A DNA stretch of 64,000 nucleotides from Clostridium thermobutyricum DSM 4928. Its GTDB lineage: Bacteria > Bacillota > Clostridia > Clostridiales > Clostridiaceae. Shown here in pieces: positions 8,709 to 17,894 of this stretch. The notes under the pieces are model-generated. The model was not told the origin of the DNA and did no database searches. It worked only from the letters and a program-made list of their open reading frames with translations. The position numbers and the translations under genes are program-made. Positions within the stretch are counted from its first letter, which is position 1. Every line of letters begins with the position of its first letter. The stretch lies in the NCBI RefSeq assembly GCF_002050515.1, contig NZ_LTAY01000059.1, forward strand, positions 145,031 through 209,030. Direction: 5' to 3'.

Positions 8709-10358
8709 TTAGTAGCTATTTTGTTTTGAGAATAATTCACCTAAATCTTTTAATAATTGAGGAGAGTCCATTTTATCCATACAAACTTCTATAAAAGTAA
8801 GTTTATCTTTATTATTATCAGCTTCTTTTAAAGCATTCATTAATTCAATTTCAGTTTTTGCTTTAAAGCTAATACTTCTGTTTCCTTCTAAGTCAAATAC
8901 AGAAACTAATTTTGAATAATCCCACATATTTATATCATTATATTTTCTGTTAGGACCATGAATAAGTCTTTCAACAGTATATCCATCATTATTTATAACC
9001 ATTATTATAGGGCTTAGATTTTCTCTAATCATAGTAGAAACTTCTTGAGCTGTTAATTGGAAAGAACCATCACCAACTAAAAGAATATTTCTTCTATTTC
9101 TATCTGCGATTTGAGTTCCTAATAAAGCACCTACAGTATATCCAATTGAACCCCAAAGTGGTTGACCTATAAATGTACATCCTTTCTTCATATTAACTAA
9201 GCAAGAACCGAAGAAAGAAGTACCTTGTTCAGCGATTAATATATCATTTTCATTTAAGAAACTTTCAATTCCTTGGAAAAATCTTTTTTGAGTTAGAGGA
9301 GTATTTGTAGCTTCAAAATTATTTATTAATGAAACATGTGGTGTATCATTTTTAGAAAATTCAACATTTAAATTTTTTAAAGATTCTAAAGCATCTTTCA
9401 TTAAAATATTACTAAATAAGTTTTCACCTATTCTACAATATAAAGGATGAACTTCTACAAGAGTTATATTTTTATTTATGTAACTAAACCCAGCAGTTAT
9501 TGAATCTGTAAGTTTAACTCCAATTAAAAATGCTAAATCACAGCTCTTAACTAGCTTAGTAATATTTTCATTACTTAAAGAACCACTATATACTCCTACA
9601 AAGTTAGGATGAGTTTCATCTATAACACCTTTTCCCATAGCCAATGAAGAAACAGGAAGATTTGAGGCTTCAACAAATTCTTGAAGTTCTTTATTTAAAT
9701 TATATCTATTAACTTCAAAATCAGCTAAAATCATTTGCTTTTTAGAGTTAGACATTAAACTTTTTACATTTGAAATGAAACTATTTAAACTATTTTTATC
9801 ACTCTCTAGATTATAAGAAGTTTTTTCAGAAACATTTATTACTTTAGTTGCTAAATCTACTGGCATTCCAATATAGACTGGTTTTTTATATAAATAGCAT
9901 TCTCTAAGAACTCTATCAATTTCTTCTTTAGCATTTATTTCATTTAATATTGTTTGAGCAACACTAACTTCTTTAAACATTTCATTGAATCTATAGAATT
10001 CTCCATCTCCTAGAGTATGATGAACTAATTTTCTATTTTCTACTACTTTACTTGAAGGAATTCCAACAATTTTTACAACTGGAACATTTTCAGCATAGGA
10101 ACCTGCAATTCCATTAACAGCGCTTAATTCTCCAACTCCAAAAGTTGTTGCAATAGCAGCCATACCTTTTATTCTTCCATATCCATCAGCTGCATAAGAT
10201 GCATTTAATTCATTACAATTACCAATCCATTCTATATCTTCAGAGTCATCTATTTGATCTAGAAAGCTTAAGTTATAATCTCCAGGAACACCAAAAATGT
10301 GTTTAACTCCATATTCTTTTAAACTATCTATTAAATAATTACCAACAGTTGTCTTCAT
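8709..10358 (-). CDS. thiamine-diphosphate 2-oxo-acid decarboxylase (pyruvate/indolepyruvate decarboxylase family)
   Basis: A 549-aa non-oxidative decarboxylase that turns a 2-oxo acid into the aldehyde and CO2. Active-site residues of the pyruvate decarboxylase group are all present: D27 in GVPGDYN, E50 in NCNELNA, the HH pair at 113-114 in VHHTLGDG, the ThDP/Mg motif GDGSFQ...NNDG near residue ~430-458, and the Glu of GYTVE. Members of this family act on pyruvate, indolepyruvate, phenylpyruvate or branched-chain oxo acids; sequence alone does not choose. It stands alone with AGGAGA ribosome site. Upstream there is a perfect 10-bp dyad (10431-10456). A possible role is fermentation of amino acids to fusel aldehydes and alcohols. 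Confidence 0.88.
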   Translation of the reverse strand: MKTTVGNYLIDSLKEYGVKHIFGVPGDYNLSFLDQIDDSEDIEWIGNCNELNASYAADGYGRIKGMAAIATTFGVGELSAVNGIAGSYAENVPVVKIVGIPSSKVVENRKLVHHTLGDGEFYRFNEMFKEVSVAQTILNEINAKEEIDRVLRECYLYKKPVYIGMPVDLATKVINVSEKTSYNLESDKNSLNSFISNVKSLMSNSKKQMILADFEVNRYNLNKELQEFVEASNLPVSSLAMGKGVIDETHPNFVGVYSGSLSNENITKLVKSCDLAFLIGVKLTDSITAGFSYINKNITLVEVHPLYCRIGENLFSNILMKDALESLKNLNVEFSKNDTPHVSLINNFEATNTPLTQKRFFQGIESFLNENDILIAEQGTSFFGSCLVNMKKGCTFIGQPLWGSIGYTVGALLGTQIADRNRRNILLVGDGSFQLTAQEVSTMIRENLSPIIMVINNDGYTVERLIHGPNRKYNDINMWDYSKLVSVFDLEGNRSISFKAKTEIELMNALKEADNNKDKLTFIEVCMDKMDSPQLLKDLGELFSKQNSY

Positions 10359-10430
10359 ATATAAACATCTCCTTTATTAATTAGAAATTTTTTCTTTTTA
10401 CGAGGCTAATGTTATCATTTATAGATTTAT

Positions 10431-10456
10431 AAATCCTTGACATAAATCAAGGATTT
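10431..10456. promoter_or_regulatory. perfect dyad upstream of the decarboxylase gene
   Basis: AAATCCTTGA and its reverse complement flank a 6-nt spacer, about 75 nt before the start codon. It could be an operator, an attenuator or part of the leader. There is no plus-strand gene for it to terminate. Confidence 0.4.
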
Positions 10457-10544
10457 TATTAATTTATAATTTTAATATTAATTAGACATAAATATTTAAT
10501 ATAAAAACTTTTACAGAAATAAAACAGAAATAAATTTGATTAAA

Positions 10545-10582
10545 TAAAAAAATCGTCCTAATTTAAATTAAGACGATTTTAA
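10545..10582 (-). terminator. terminator of nupC
   Basis: Hairpin with AAAATCGTC and GACGATTTT arms plus AT pairs inside, followed on the minus strand by seven Ts, directly after the nucleoside transporter gene. Confidence 0.8.
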
Positions 10583-10617
10583 ATTTGAATATTATTTTTA
10601 ATTATTTTTTATTTAAA

Positions 10618-11862
10618 CTACACTGCGAAAAGTACTCCAGCTATTGTTCCAGTTAAACAAGTAGCAAGTGCTCCTCCTAGTAGAGCTTTGAAACCAAGTT
10701 TAGCAATTAGTCCTTTTTTCTCAGGTGCAAGTGAACCAATTCCACCTATTTGGATAGCAACTGAACTAATATTTGCAAATCCACATAATGCATAAGTCAT
10801 TATAAGTATAGTTTTAGGTTGAAGTATTTGATATCCTGCAGCATGAGCTATATTTTTTGAAAGTTCTGAGTATGCAACGAATTCGTTAAGCATTATTTTT
10901 TGTCCTAATAAACTACCAGCTGTAGTTATATCAGATGCAGGAACTCCCATAAGGAATGCAAGTGGAGAGAATATCTTACCAAGTATCCATTGGAAGCTAA
11001 GCCATGGAGCTCCAAAGAATCCACCTATTGCACCTAGTATTGCATTAAATAAAGCCATAAGTGCAACGAATGCAAGAAGCATAGCAGCAACATTTAGTGC
11101 TAATCCTAAACCTTCACTAGCTCCATTAGCAGCAGCTTCAACAACATTAGAAGCTGTATTTTCTATTTTTATTCCGTTAACATCTTTAGTTTTTGGTTCT
11201 TCAGTTTCAGGAACTAAAATTTTAGCAAGTATTAATCCAGCAGGAGCGGCCATTATACTAGCAGCTAATAAATCTCCAGCATTAACTCCCATTGCAACAT
11301 ATCCTGCCATAACTCCACCAGCAACAGTTGCCATACCACCAACCATTATTGCCATAAGCTCTGAACGAGTCATATCACTAATAAATGGTTTAATTAAAAG
11401 AGGAGCTTCAGTTTGACCTAAGAATATGTTACCAACCGCACTTAAAGTTTCAGCTCCAGAAGTACCAAGTAATTTACAAATACCTTTAGCAATAATTTTA
11501 ACTATAAATTGCATTATACCTAAATAATAAAGTATTCCCATTAAAGCTGAGAAGAATATTATTGTTGGTAAAACTTGAAGTGCGAATATTGATCCAATTG
11601 TATTTGTATCCATTAATGGACCGAATAAGAATGATGACCCTTCTTTTGTAAAATCAAGAAGTTTAGTAATACCCTGACTAATAAAATTGAAAAATTTTGC
11701 TCCAGCAGGAATTTTTAATATGAAAACAGCAAAAACAACTTGAAGACCAAGACCTGTCCCAACAAGACGCCAATTTATTTTTTTTCTGTTTTCAGAGAAT
11801 AAGACCGCAATTCCAATAATCACAGTAATACCTAATAAACCTATAAATCTGCTCAATTTCAT
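10618..11862 (-). CDS. nupC: concentrative nucleoside transporter (NupC/CNT family)
   Basis: A 414-aa polytopic membrane protein that imports nucleosides with H+ or Na+. It shows the CNT layout: an N-terminal helix group (residues 1-60), a first gate region, the conserved GQTEAPLLIKPFISDMTRSELMAIM segment near 148-172, GGMATVAGGVMAGYVAMG, and the C-terminal NISSVAIQIGGIGSLAPEKK motif. About ten transmembrane segments are expected. GGAGAA ribosome site before ATG. Single gene with its own terminator and with CodY-like boxes ~50-75 nt upstream. Nucleoside uptake feeds the same purine pools controlled by purR, 2 kb away. Confidence 0.93.
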   Translation of the reverse strand: MKLSRFIGLLGITVIIGIAVLFSENRKKINWRLVGTGLGLQVVFAVFILKIPAGAKFFNFISQGITKLLDFTKEGSSFLFGPLMDTNTIGSIFALQVLPTIIFFSALMGILYYLGIMQFIVKIIAKGICKLLGTSGAETLSAVGNIFLGQTEAPLLIKPFISDMTRSELMAIMVGGMATVAGGVMAGYVAMGVNAGDLLAASIMAAPAGLILAKILVPETEEPKTKDVNGIKIENTASNVVEAAANGASEGLGLALNVAAMLLAFVALMALFNAILGAIGGFFGAPWLSFQWILGKIFSPLAFLMGVPASDITTAGSLLGQKIMLNEFVAYSELSKNIAHAAGYQILQPKTILIMTYALCGFANISSVAIQIGGIGSLAPEKKGLIAKLGFKALLGGALATCLTGTIAGVLFAV

Positions 11863-11909
11863 TTCTCCTTTGTAGTTTATTTGCGAAACCTTTATAAATC
11901 ATTAGTAAA

Positions 11910-11936
11910 TGTTTTCTGAAAATGTTTCAGAAATGT
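11910..11936 (-). promoter_or_regulatory. overlapping CodY-like boxes / perfect dyad upstream of nupC
   Basis: Read on the plus strand, TGTTTTCTGAAAATG (11910-11924) matches the CodY consensus AATTTTCWGAAAATT at 12 of 15 positions. ATGTTTCAGAAATGT (11922-11936) matches at 11 of 15. Together they contain a perfect dyad, TTTCTGAAA / TTTCAGAAA around ATG. The site lies ~50-75 nt before the nupC start. CodY control is inferred from the motif only. Confidence 0.45.
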
Positions 11937-12103
11937 GAAAAAATGTCGAAAAATTATATAAAGTGTTTCAAATTTGAATTAATTAATTAAATTATAAACT
12001 AAAAATGAATAAAGTTAAAGAAAAAAATAAATTTTTTTGACAAAACATGTATAATAAATGAAGAAAGTGTTAAGAGTGAAATGGAAATATAACAGATAAA
12101 TAA

Positions 12104-12140
12104 AGAAAAAGCCAATTATGTATTAACTACATAATTAGCT
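12104..12140 (-). terminator. terminator of murC
   Basis: Stem formed by GCCAATTATGTA (12111-12122) and TACATAATTAGC (12128-12139, one G-U pair), followed on the minus strand by TTTTTC and more Ts. Confidence 0.8.
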
Positions 12141-12186
12141 TAAATATAATATGATAAATAATAAATTTTATTATTTTATTAGAATT

Positions 12187-13563
12187 TTATAAGTTTAAAA
12201 ATTTTTCTCCAACAATAACAACATCTCCAGCACCAACTGTTAATATCATATCATCTTTTTTTGCTACTTTTTTTAAATAAGAAACAGCTTCATCATGTGA
12301 ATGAACGTTTGTACATTTTAAACCTGTTTTTCTTATTGCATCACCTAATTCATCAGAAGAAACAAGTCCAGTATCTTTTTCTCTTGCAGCATATATATCC
12401 ATTAATATTAATTCATCTGAATCTTTAAATGCTGTAGTGAATTCATCAAATAATGTTTTAGTTCTTGTATAAGTGTGTGGTTGGAAAACACAATAAGTTT
12501 TGCCATGAGGAATTTTTTTAGCTGTGTTAAGAGTAGCTTGTATCTCAACAGGATGATGAGCATAATCATCAATAATTGTTATACCATTAATTTCTCCTTT
12601 ATATTCAAATCTTTTGTGAGCACCTTTGCACTCATTAAGACCTTCAGCTATTTTTTCAAATGGAATATTAAATATTAATCCAACACAAATAGTTGAAAGA
12701 GCATTTAAAATATTATGAGTTCCAGGCATATTTAGACTTACAGTAAATAAGTCCTCACCTTTTTTATTAACTGTAAATGTAGCACAACCTTTGTTGTTAA
12801 ATTCTATATTTTTAGCAGTTACATCTGCATCTTCTAAACCATAACTTAAAGTATTACATTTAGCTTCTTCTAAGATTCCTCTAACATTTTTATCACCATT
12901 ATATCCAATTAGATAACCATCTTCTGGTATTAGAGTTGAGAACTTTTTAAAAGTTTCTATTATGTGGTTTAAATCTCTATAATAATCAAGATGATCTGCA
13001 TCAATATTTAAGATAATACCTACATAAGGATAGAATTTTAGGAATGATTCTTTGTATTCACATGCTTCAGTAACAAAGTAATCACTGTTACCAATTCTAT
13101 AGTTTCCTCCAATAATATCTAATTCTCCACCTACCAATATAGTAGGATCAAGATTTCCTTTTAATGTTATGTTAGTTATCATAGAAGTACTTGTAGTTTT
13201 TCCATGAGTACCAGCAACAGCTACATTGTATTTATGTCCTTTCATTATTAATCCTAAAAACTCTGCTCTATCCATTAAATGAATATTATTTTCTTTTGCT
13301 TCTAGAATTTCAGGGTTATCACTAGGAATAGCTGCAGTATAAACAACTAAATCTACATTTTGTAAATTTTCTCTTTTATGGCCGATATATATTTCAGCAC
13401 CTTTTTCTTTAAGACTATTTGTAATTTTAGATTCTTTTGAATCAGAACCTGAAACTTTAAATCCATTATTTAAAAGTACAGCAGCAAGACCACTCATGCT
13501 GATACCACCAATTCCAATAAAGTGAACTTTCTTTTGTTTGTCTTTTATAAAATCGAATGACAT
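12187..13563 (-). CDS. murC: UDP-N-acetylmuramate--L-alanine ligase
   Basis: ATP-dependent Mur ligase that adds L-alanine to UDP-MurNAc, the first peptide step of peptidoglycan synthesis, in the cytoplasm. N-terminal Rossmann-like domain with [14 protein letters not shown]; the central ATPase domain has the P-loop [11 protein letters not shown] (~residues 116-126); the C-terminal domain includes [11 protein letters not shown] start at the ATG at 13563 (458 aa). A GTG nine nt upstream would lie inside the GAGGTGA ribosome site, which has ideal spacing to the ATG. Monocistronic, with its own terminator. The partner ligase murD is at 60.6 kb. Confidence 0.95.
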   Translation of the reverse strand: MSFDFIKDKQKKVHFIGIGGISMSGLAAVLLNNGFKVSGSDSKESKITNSLKEKGAEIYIGHKRENLQNVDLVVYTAAIPSDNPEILEAKENNIHLMDRAEFLGLIMKGHKYNVAVAGTHGKTTSTSMITNITLKGNLDPTILVGGELDIIGGNYRIGNSDYFVTEACEYKESFLKFYPYVGIILNIDADHLDYYRDLNHIIETFKKFSTLIPEDGYLIGYNGDKNVRGILEEAKCNTLSYGLEDADVTAKNIEFNNKGCATFTVNKKGEDLFTVSLNMPGTHNILNALSTICVGLIFNIPFEKIAEGLNECKGAHKRFEYKGEINGITIIDDYAHHPVEIQATLNTAKKIPHGKTYCVFQPHTYTRTKTLFDEFTTAFKDSDELILMDIYAAREKDTGLVSSDELGDAIRKTGLKCTNVHSHDEAVSYLKKVAKKDDMILTVGAGDVVIVGEKFLNL

Positions 13564-13765
13564 AAAAATCACCTCTCCTTATTAATTCATTTATAATTAT
13601 ATACATTTTTTGAAAATTGAACACAACAAAAAGGTGAATATTTAAAAAAATTTCCTTAATTTATAGAAGTTTTTTATTCTGCATAGATAAAATAGCTAAA
13701 AAACAGAATAATAGAGAGAAAAATATCGCTTCAAATATCTTGATAAAAATATGAATATAGAATAA

Positions 13766-13808
13766 AATATGAATATTAAGCAATGAAAATATAGAAATAA
13801 TTCGTATA
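13766..13808. promoter_or_regulatory. PurBox-like inverted pair upstream of purR
   Basis: On the plus strand AATATGAATATT (13766-13777) and, inverted, TATACGAATTAT (complement of 13797-13808) each match the PurBox AWWWCGAACWWT at 10 of 12 positions. They are separated by 19 nt, equal to 17 nt if the boxes are counted as 14-mers, which is the spacing known for PurR operators. The site ends 25 nt before purR, which suggests autoregulation. Confidence 0.5.
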
Positions 13809-13833
13809 AATATAAAATGAAGGTGAGTTTATA

Positions 13834-14649
13834 ATGGAGAAGTTAAGCAGAAACAGTAGAGTTGTAGCTATTACTAAAATATTAACAGAAAATCCTAATA
13901 AAATTATAGGTCTTAATAGATTTTCTGAATTATTAAATGCTGCAAAATCAACTATAAGTGAAGATATAGTTATAGTTAGAGAAATATTAGATAAATTAGA
14001 GATGGGAAAAGTAGAGACTATTTCAGGTGCTTCAGGTGGCATAAAATATATACCTAGAATAGGTAATTCTATGGCTAAAGATTTTGCAGAAAATTTATGT
14101 GATATTTTAAAAGATGAAGGAAGAGTTATACCAGGTGATAGAATTTATATGACTGATTTAATGTATAACCCAGAAATAATAAGTAGAGCTGGAACTATTC
14201 TTTCAGCTTGGTTTAATGATAAAGAAATTGATTATATAATAACAGTTGAAACAAAAGGAATTCCACTAGCCTATGAAGTAGCTAGGAATTTAGGAATACA
14301 GTTAGTTATTGCTAGAAGAGATACTTTAGTAACAGAAGGACCAACAATGACAATTAACTATGTTTCAGGAACAAGTAAAAGACTTCAGCAAATGTCTCTT
14401 TCAAAGAAAGCTATGAAGAATAATTCAAGATGTGTGTTTATTGATGACTTTATGAAAGGTGGAGGAACAGCTTTAGGGATAAAAGACCTTTTAAAAGAAT
14501 TTGATAGTGAACTAATTGGTATTGGAGTTTTAGTTGATAATAAAGAAGTTAATAAAAAACTTGTAGATGATTATGTATCAATAGTAGAGTTACATTCAGT
14601 TGAAGAATCAATAATATCAGATATAAGACCTTCAAAATTATTTGAATAA
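13834..14649 (+). CDS. purR: purine operon repressor PurR
   Basis: Transcription repressor of purine genes in Gram-positive bacteria; PRPP lowers its DNA binding. The 271-aa protein has an N-terminal winged-helix domain (residues ~1-75, RNSRVVAITKILTENPNKII) and a phosphoribosyltransferase-like domain carrying the PRPP loop VFIDDFMKGGGTALG near residues 204-218. GGTGAG ribosome site precedes the ATG. It sits in the conserved purR-glmU-prs neighbourhood; spoVG, usually between purR and glmU, is not here. PurBox-like sites lie in front of purR itself and of fhs at 50.4 kb. Confidence 0.95.
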   Translation: MEKLSRNSRVVAITKILTENPNKIIGLNRFSELLNAAKSTISEDIVIVREILDKLEMGKVETISGASGGIKYIPRIGNSMAKDFAENLCDILKDEGRVIPGDRIYMTDLMYNPEIISRAGTILSAWFNDKEIDYIITVETKGIPLAYEVARNLGIQLVIARRDTLVTEGPTMTINYVSGTSKRLQQMSLSKKAMKNNSRCVFIDDFMKGGGTALGIKDLLKEFDSELIGIGVLVDNKEVNKKLVDDYVSIVELHSVEESIISDIRPSKLFE

Positions 14650-14730
14650 GTTAATAGAGTTAATTTAAATTATTATAATTTTATGAAAATCTGGTTTTAA
14701 AAAATTATTAATTAAATTGAAGATTTGAAA

Positions 14731-14760
14731 AAATAAAGAGGAAACTCTTTATTTTTTTTA
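14731..14760 (+). terminator. terminator after purR
   Basis: Stem AATAAAGAG / CTCTTTATT with a GAAA loop and a long T-run. The purR-glmU gap (14650-14914) holds this and AT-rich promoter-type sequence only. Confidence 0.9.
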
Positions 14761-14914
14761 TGTTTAAAATTCCATAGATTGACTATTTAATATTTTCCAA
14801 AGGTTGAAATACAAGAATCTATGAAATATAATAATATAGATATAAAGAAAAAAATTTTTTCAAATAAAATAAAAGAAAATCAATGGTAAATAATTGTAAA
14901 ATAGAGGTGGTAAG

Positions 14915-16285
14915 ATGTATAGATGTGCGTTAATACTAGCAGCAGGTCAAGGAACAAGAATTAAATCTGATATACCAAAAGTTTTACACAAAGTATGTGG
15001 AAAAGAAATGGTTAATCATGTTATAGACAACATGAGAAAGGCTAGTATAGAGGATGTCAATGTAATCATTGGAAAAGGCGCAGAATTAGTAAAGAAAGAA
15101 ACAGAAAGTAGAAAAGTTTCATATTCTTTACAAGAAGAGCAACTAGGGACAGGTCATGCAGTTAAATGTGCAGCAGAATTTTTAAAAGGAAAAAAAGGAA
15201 CTGTACTTATTTTTGCAGGAGATGCTCCATTAACAAAAGAAACCACTATAAAAGAATTAATAAAGTATCATGAAGAAAATAATAATTCAGCAACTTTATT
15301 AAGTGCATTAGTAGAGGATCCAACAGGATACGGAAGAATAATAAGAGATGAAAATGGGCAAGTTTTAAAAATAGTAGAACATAAGGATTGTAATGAAGAA
15401 GAATTAAAAGTTAATGAAATGAATGCAGCAATGTATTGCTTTGATATTGAAGATTTAGTGAATGCTTTAGAAAAAATATCAAATGACAATGTACAAGGTG
15501 AATACTATTTAACTGATGCCATTGGAATTGTTAAAGAAGAAGGTAAAAAAGTTGGAGCTGTAGTAACTGATTATGAGGATACTATAGGAGTAAACTCAAG
15601 AGCTCAACTTGCAGAAGCAGAAGAAATATTAAGAAATAGAATAAATAGAATACATTTAGATAATGGGGTAACTTTAATTGATCCAAGATCAACTTATATT
15701 GGAGCTGATGTTGTAATAGGAAAAGATACTATTCTTTATCCAAATACAATATTAGAAGGAAACACAAAAATTGGTCAAAGATGTACAATACTTCAAAATA
15801 CAAGAATAAAAGATAGTATTATAGAAAATGGAGCAACAATAGAATCTTCAGTAATATTAGAAAGTAAAGTTGGAGAGAATACTAATGTAGGTCCATTCGC
15901 TTATATCAGACCAGAAAGTAGCATTGGGAATAATGTGAAAATAGGAGATTTCGTAGAAATTAAAAAAGCTAACATTGGAAATGAAACTAAAGTAGCTCAC
16001 TTAACATATATAGGTGATGCAGAAGTAGGAAGCGGATGTAACTTTGGTTGTGGAACAGTTGTAGTAAATTATGATGGAAAGAAAAAACATAAAACTATAA
16101 TTGGAGATAATAGCTTTATAGGTTGTAATACAAATTTAGTTTCACCAGTTAAAGTAGGAGACAACACATATATTGCAGCAGGTTCAACAATAACTAATGA
16201 AGTTTCTGAAGGAGATCTTGCGATAGCAAGAGCTAAACAAAGAAATATAAAGGGTTGGGTTGAAAAAAAAGGATTAAAAAAATAA
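14915..16285 (+). CDS. glmU: bifunctional UDP-GlcNAc pyrophosphorylase / glucosamine-1-phosphate acetyltransferase
   Basis: Makes UDP-GlcNAc in two steps, supplying peptidoglycan and other glycans. Residues ~1-225 are the uridyltransferase domain with the nucleotide loop [21 protein letters not shown]. Residues ~250-440 form the left-handed beta-helix acetyltransferase, visible as hexapeptide repeats ([33 protein letters not shown]). The 456-aa length is typical. GAGGTGG ribosome site. Followed by prs after 35 nt, the usual operon order. Confidence 0.97.
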   Translation: MYRCALILAAGQGTRIKSDIPKVLHKVCGKEMVNHVIDNMRKASIEDVNVIIGKGAELVKKETESRKVSYSLQEEQLGTGHAVKCAAEFLKGKKGTVLIFAGDAPLTKETTIKELIKYHEENNNSATLLSALVEDPTGYGRIIRDENGQVLKIVEHKDCNEEELKVNEMNAAMYCFDIEDLVNALEKISNDNVQGEYYLTDAIGIVKEEGKKVGAVVTDYEDTIGVNSRAQLAEAEEILRNRINRIHLDNGVTLIDPRSTYIGADVVIGKDTILYPNTILEGNTKIGQRCTILQNTRIKDSIIENGATIESSVILESKVGENTNVGPFAYIRPESSIGNNVKIGDFVEIKKANIGNETKVAHLTYIGDAEVGSGCNFGCGTVVVNYDGKKKHKTIIGDNSFIGCNTNLVSPVKVGDNTYIAAGSTITNEVSEGDLAIARAKQRNIKGWVEKKGLKK

Positions 16286-16320
16286 TTTAAATGGTTAAAT
16301 AATTAGGAGGTCTTCAAATA

Positions 16321-17280
16321 ATGGTAACTCACGGAAATAATATTAAAATATTCACAGGGAATTCTCATCCGGAGCTAGCAAAAGAAATAGCTAAAATTTT
16401 AGAAGTAGAATTAGGAGATTCAAAAGTAGGAACTTTTAGTGATGGAGAAATATCAGTTGATATAAATGAAACTGTTAGAGGTGCTGATGTATTTATAGTT
16501 CAATCAACTTCATCACCAGTTAATAATAATTTGATGGAATTATTAATAATGATAGATGCCTTTAAAAGAGCTTCAGCTGGAAGAATAACAGCTGTTATAC
16601 CTTATTATGGATATGCAAGACAAGATAGAAAAGCTAAGTCAAGAGATCCAATAACAGCGAAATTAGTTGCTGATCTTTTAACAACTGCTGGAGCAAATAG
16701 AGTATTAACTATGGATTTACATGCATCACAAATACAAGGATATTTCAATATTCCTGTTGATCATTTAGTTGGATCACCAATATTAGCTCAGTATTTTATT
16801 GATAAAGGAATGGATGATCAAGATGATGTAGTAGTTGTATCACCTGACCTTGGAAGTGTTACAAGAGCTAGAAAGTTTGCTGATAAATTACATGCACCTA
16901 TAGCTATAATAGATAAAAGAAGACCAAAAGCAAATGTATCAGAAATAATGAATATTATTGGAGACATAGAAGGAAAGAGATGTATACTTCTTGATGATAT
17001 GATTGATACTGCTGGAACAATTACAAATGCAGCTAATGCTTTAAAAGATTTAGGTGCAAAAAATGTTTATGCATGCTGCACACATGGAGTTTTATCAGGA
17101 CCGGCATTTGAAAGAATAAATAATTCAGCAATAGAAGAATTAGTTATGTTAAATACAATTGATCTTCCAGAAAATATTGATAAAAATAAATTCAAATCAT
17201 TATCAGTAGCACCAATTTTTGCTGAAGCTATTCAAAGAATATATGATGATAAACCAATTAGTAAATTATTTGAAGTATAA
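16321..17280 (+). CDS. prs: ribose-phosphate pyrophosphokinase
   Basis: Makes PRPP from ribose 5-phosphate and ATP; PRPP feeds purine, pyrimidine, His and NAD synthesis and is the effector sensed by PurR. The 319-aa protein has the N-terminal class I PRPP synthetase domain ([14 protein letters not shown]), the catalytic [11 protein letters not shown] region near 135-145 and the PRPP-binding loop [12 protein letters not shown] near 222-233. AGGAGG ribosome site. Likely cotranscribed with glmU and ended by the strong hairpin directly downstream. In many relatives ctc or pth comes next; here the order is interrupted. Confidence 0.97.
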   Translation: MVTHGNNIKIFTGNSHPELAKEIAKILEVELGDSKVGTFSDGEISVDINETVRGADVFIVQSTSSPVNNNLMELLIMIDAFKRASAGRITAVIPYYGYARQDRKAKSRDPITAKLVADLLTTAGANRVLTMDLHASQIQGYFNIPVDHLVGSPILAQYFIDKGMDDQDDVVVVSPDLGSVTRARKFADKLHAPIAIIDKRRPKANVSEIMNIIGDIEGKRCILLDDMIDTAGTITNAANALKDLGAKNVYACCTHGVLSGPAFERINNSAIEELVMLNTIDLPENIDKNKFKSLSVAPIFAEAIQRIYDDKPISKLFEV

Positions 17281-17294
17281 TTTATAGAATATAA

Positions 17295-17345
17295 AGGGCT
17301 GTTGCAAAATGATTAATAATCATTTTGTAACGGTTCTTTTATTTT
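17295..17345 (+). terminator. terminator after prs; may include an IS end
   Basis: A long hairpin (GTTGCAAAATGATT paired with AATCATTTTGTAAC, extended by AAAGGGC with GTTCTTT) and a T-rich tail. The GGGCTGTTGCAAAAT start is also typical of terminal repeats of IS1182-like elements, and a transposase remnant lies just downstream. Confidence 0.75.
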
Positions 17346-17475
17346 AAAATTAAAAACATGTTTTAAAACTATTTTTTAAGTTAGTTTTCTAAATATACTA
17401 TGAAATATATTGATTAAATATTTATTTTAGAACATGACTAAAAGAGGTAAATATACTTCTTTTTTTTATTTTCTA

Positions 17476-17770
17476 TTATAGTTTTTGAAGTAATTTAGTT
17501 TTAAAATGACTAAAACATAATCTAGTCTTATTAATTTTAGTATGCAATTTAGCAATGTTGAGTACTAATGCTTTAAGTGAAATTTTTATTTGTACTCTTT
17601 TTTCAATAAAATATTATTTCTTCTAAATTTTTTTGTTGCAAATATAGCCATAGCTTTTTTATATTTCATTTCCATCTTGTATTTTAGTCATTTGCTTTTT
17701 TAATTCCATGATTTCTTTCACTATAATGATTTCATTACCATTTAATATCAGTTTATCAAGGGAGTTTTTT
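17476..17770 (-). pseudogene. decayed transposase remnant (IS1182-like C-terminus)
   Basis: On the minus strand one frame gives about 50 residues ending at complement 17476-17478 that include KISLKALVLNIAKLHTKI. This resembles the conserved C-terminal end of clostridial IS1182-family transposases. Further upstream, other frames give IIVKEIMELKKQMTKIQ and KKAMAIFATKKF broken by stops and frame changes, consistent with decay. No complete reading frame, start or second terminal repeat was found. Family assignment is by pattern memory only. Confidence 0.5.
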
Positions 17771-17835
17771 TAAAACACCTAAGAATTTTGATAAAAGTGT
17801 GTAGGATTTTATATGTAAAAAAATAGTTATTTAAA

Positions 17836-17860
17836 TATAATAGAATTGTAAACGATAACT
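17836..17860 (+). promoter_or_regulatory. mgl -10 box and CcpA cre site
   Basis: TATAAT at 17836-17841 is followed at 17847-17860 by TGTAAACGATAACT, matching the cre consensus TGWAANCGNTNWCA at 13 of 14 positions. The cre site would cover the transcription start, a position typical for CcpA repression. No clear -35 is seen, which would fit activation by the YesN-type regulator encoded downstream. Confidence 0.7.
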
Positions 17861-17894
17861 AAGAGAATTTATATATTTGGAGGGAATGGGATTT

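Larger units (their letters stand above)
11863..12186. other. intergenic interval between nupC and murC
   Basis: This stretch holds the nupC upstream region with CodY-like boxes (11910-11936), then AT-rich sequence with no recognisable gene, then the murC terminator (12104-12140). Confidence 0.75.
17281..17894. other. gene-free interval prs-mglB
   Basis: A 614-bp stretch: the prs terminator/IS-like end, the transposase remnant on the minus strand, then the mgl promoter with its cre site and ribosome site. It is the left edge of the inserted galactose region. Confidence 0.7.

Noticed and set aside
12037..12055. TTGACA followed by TATAAT downstream of the murC terminator
   Set aside because: Spacing is only 7 nt, far from the 16-18 nt needed for a sigma-A promoter.
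13564..13572. Upstream GTG start for murC
   Set aside because: The GTG is part of the GAGGTGA ribosome site; the ATG downstream has correct spacing.
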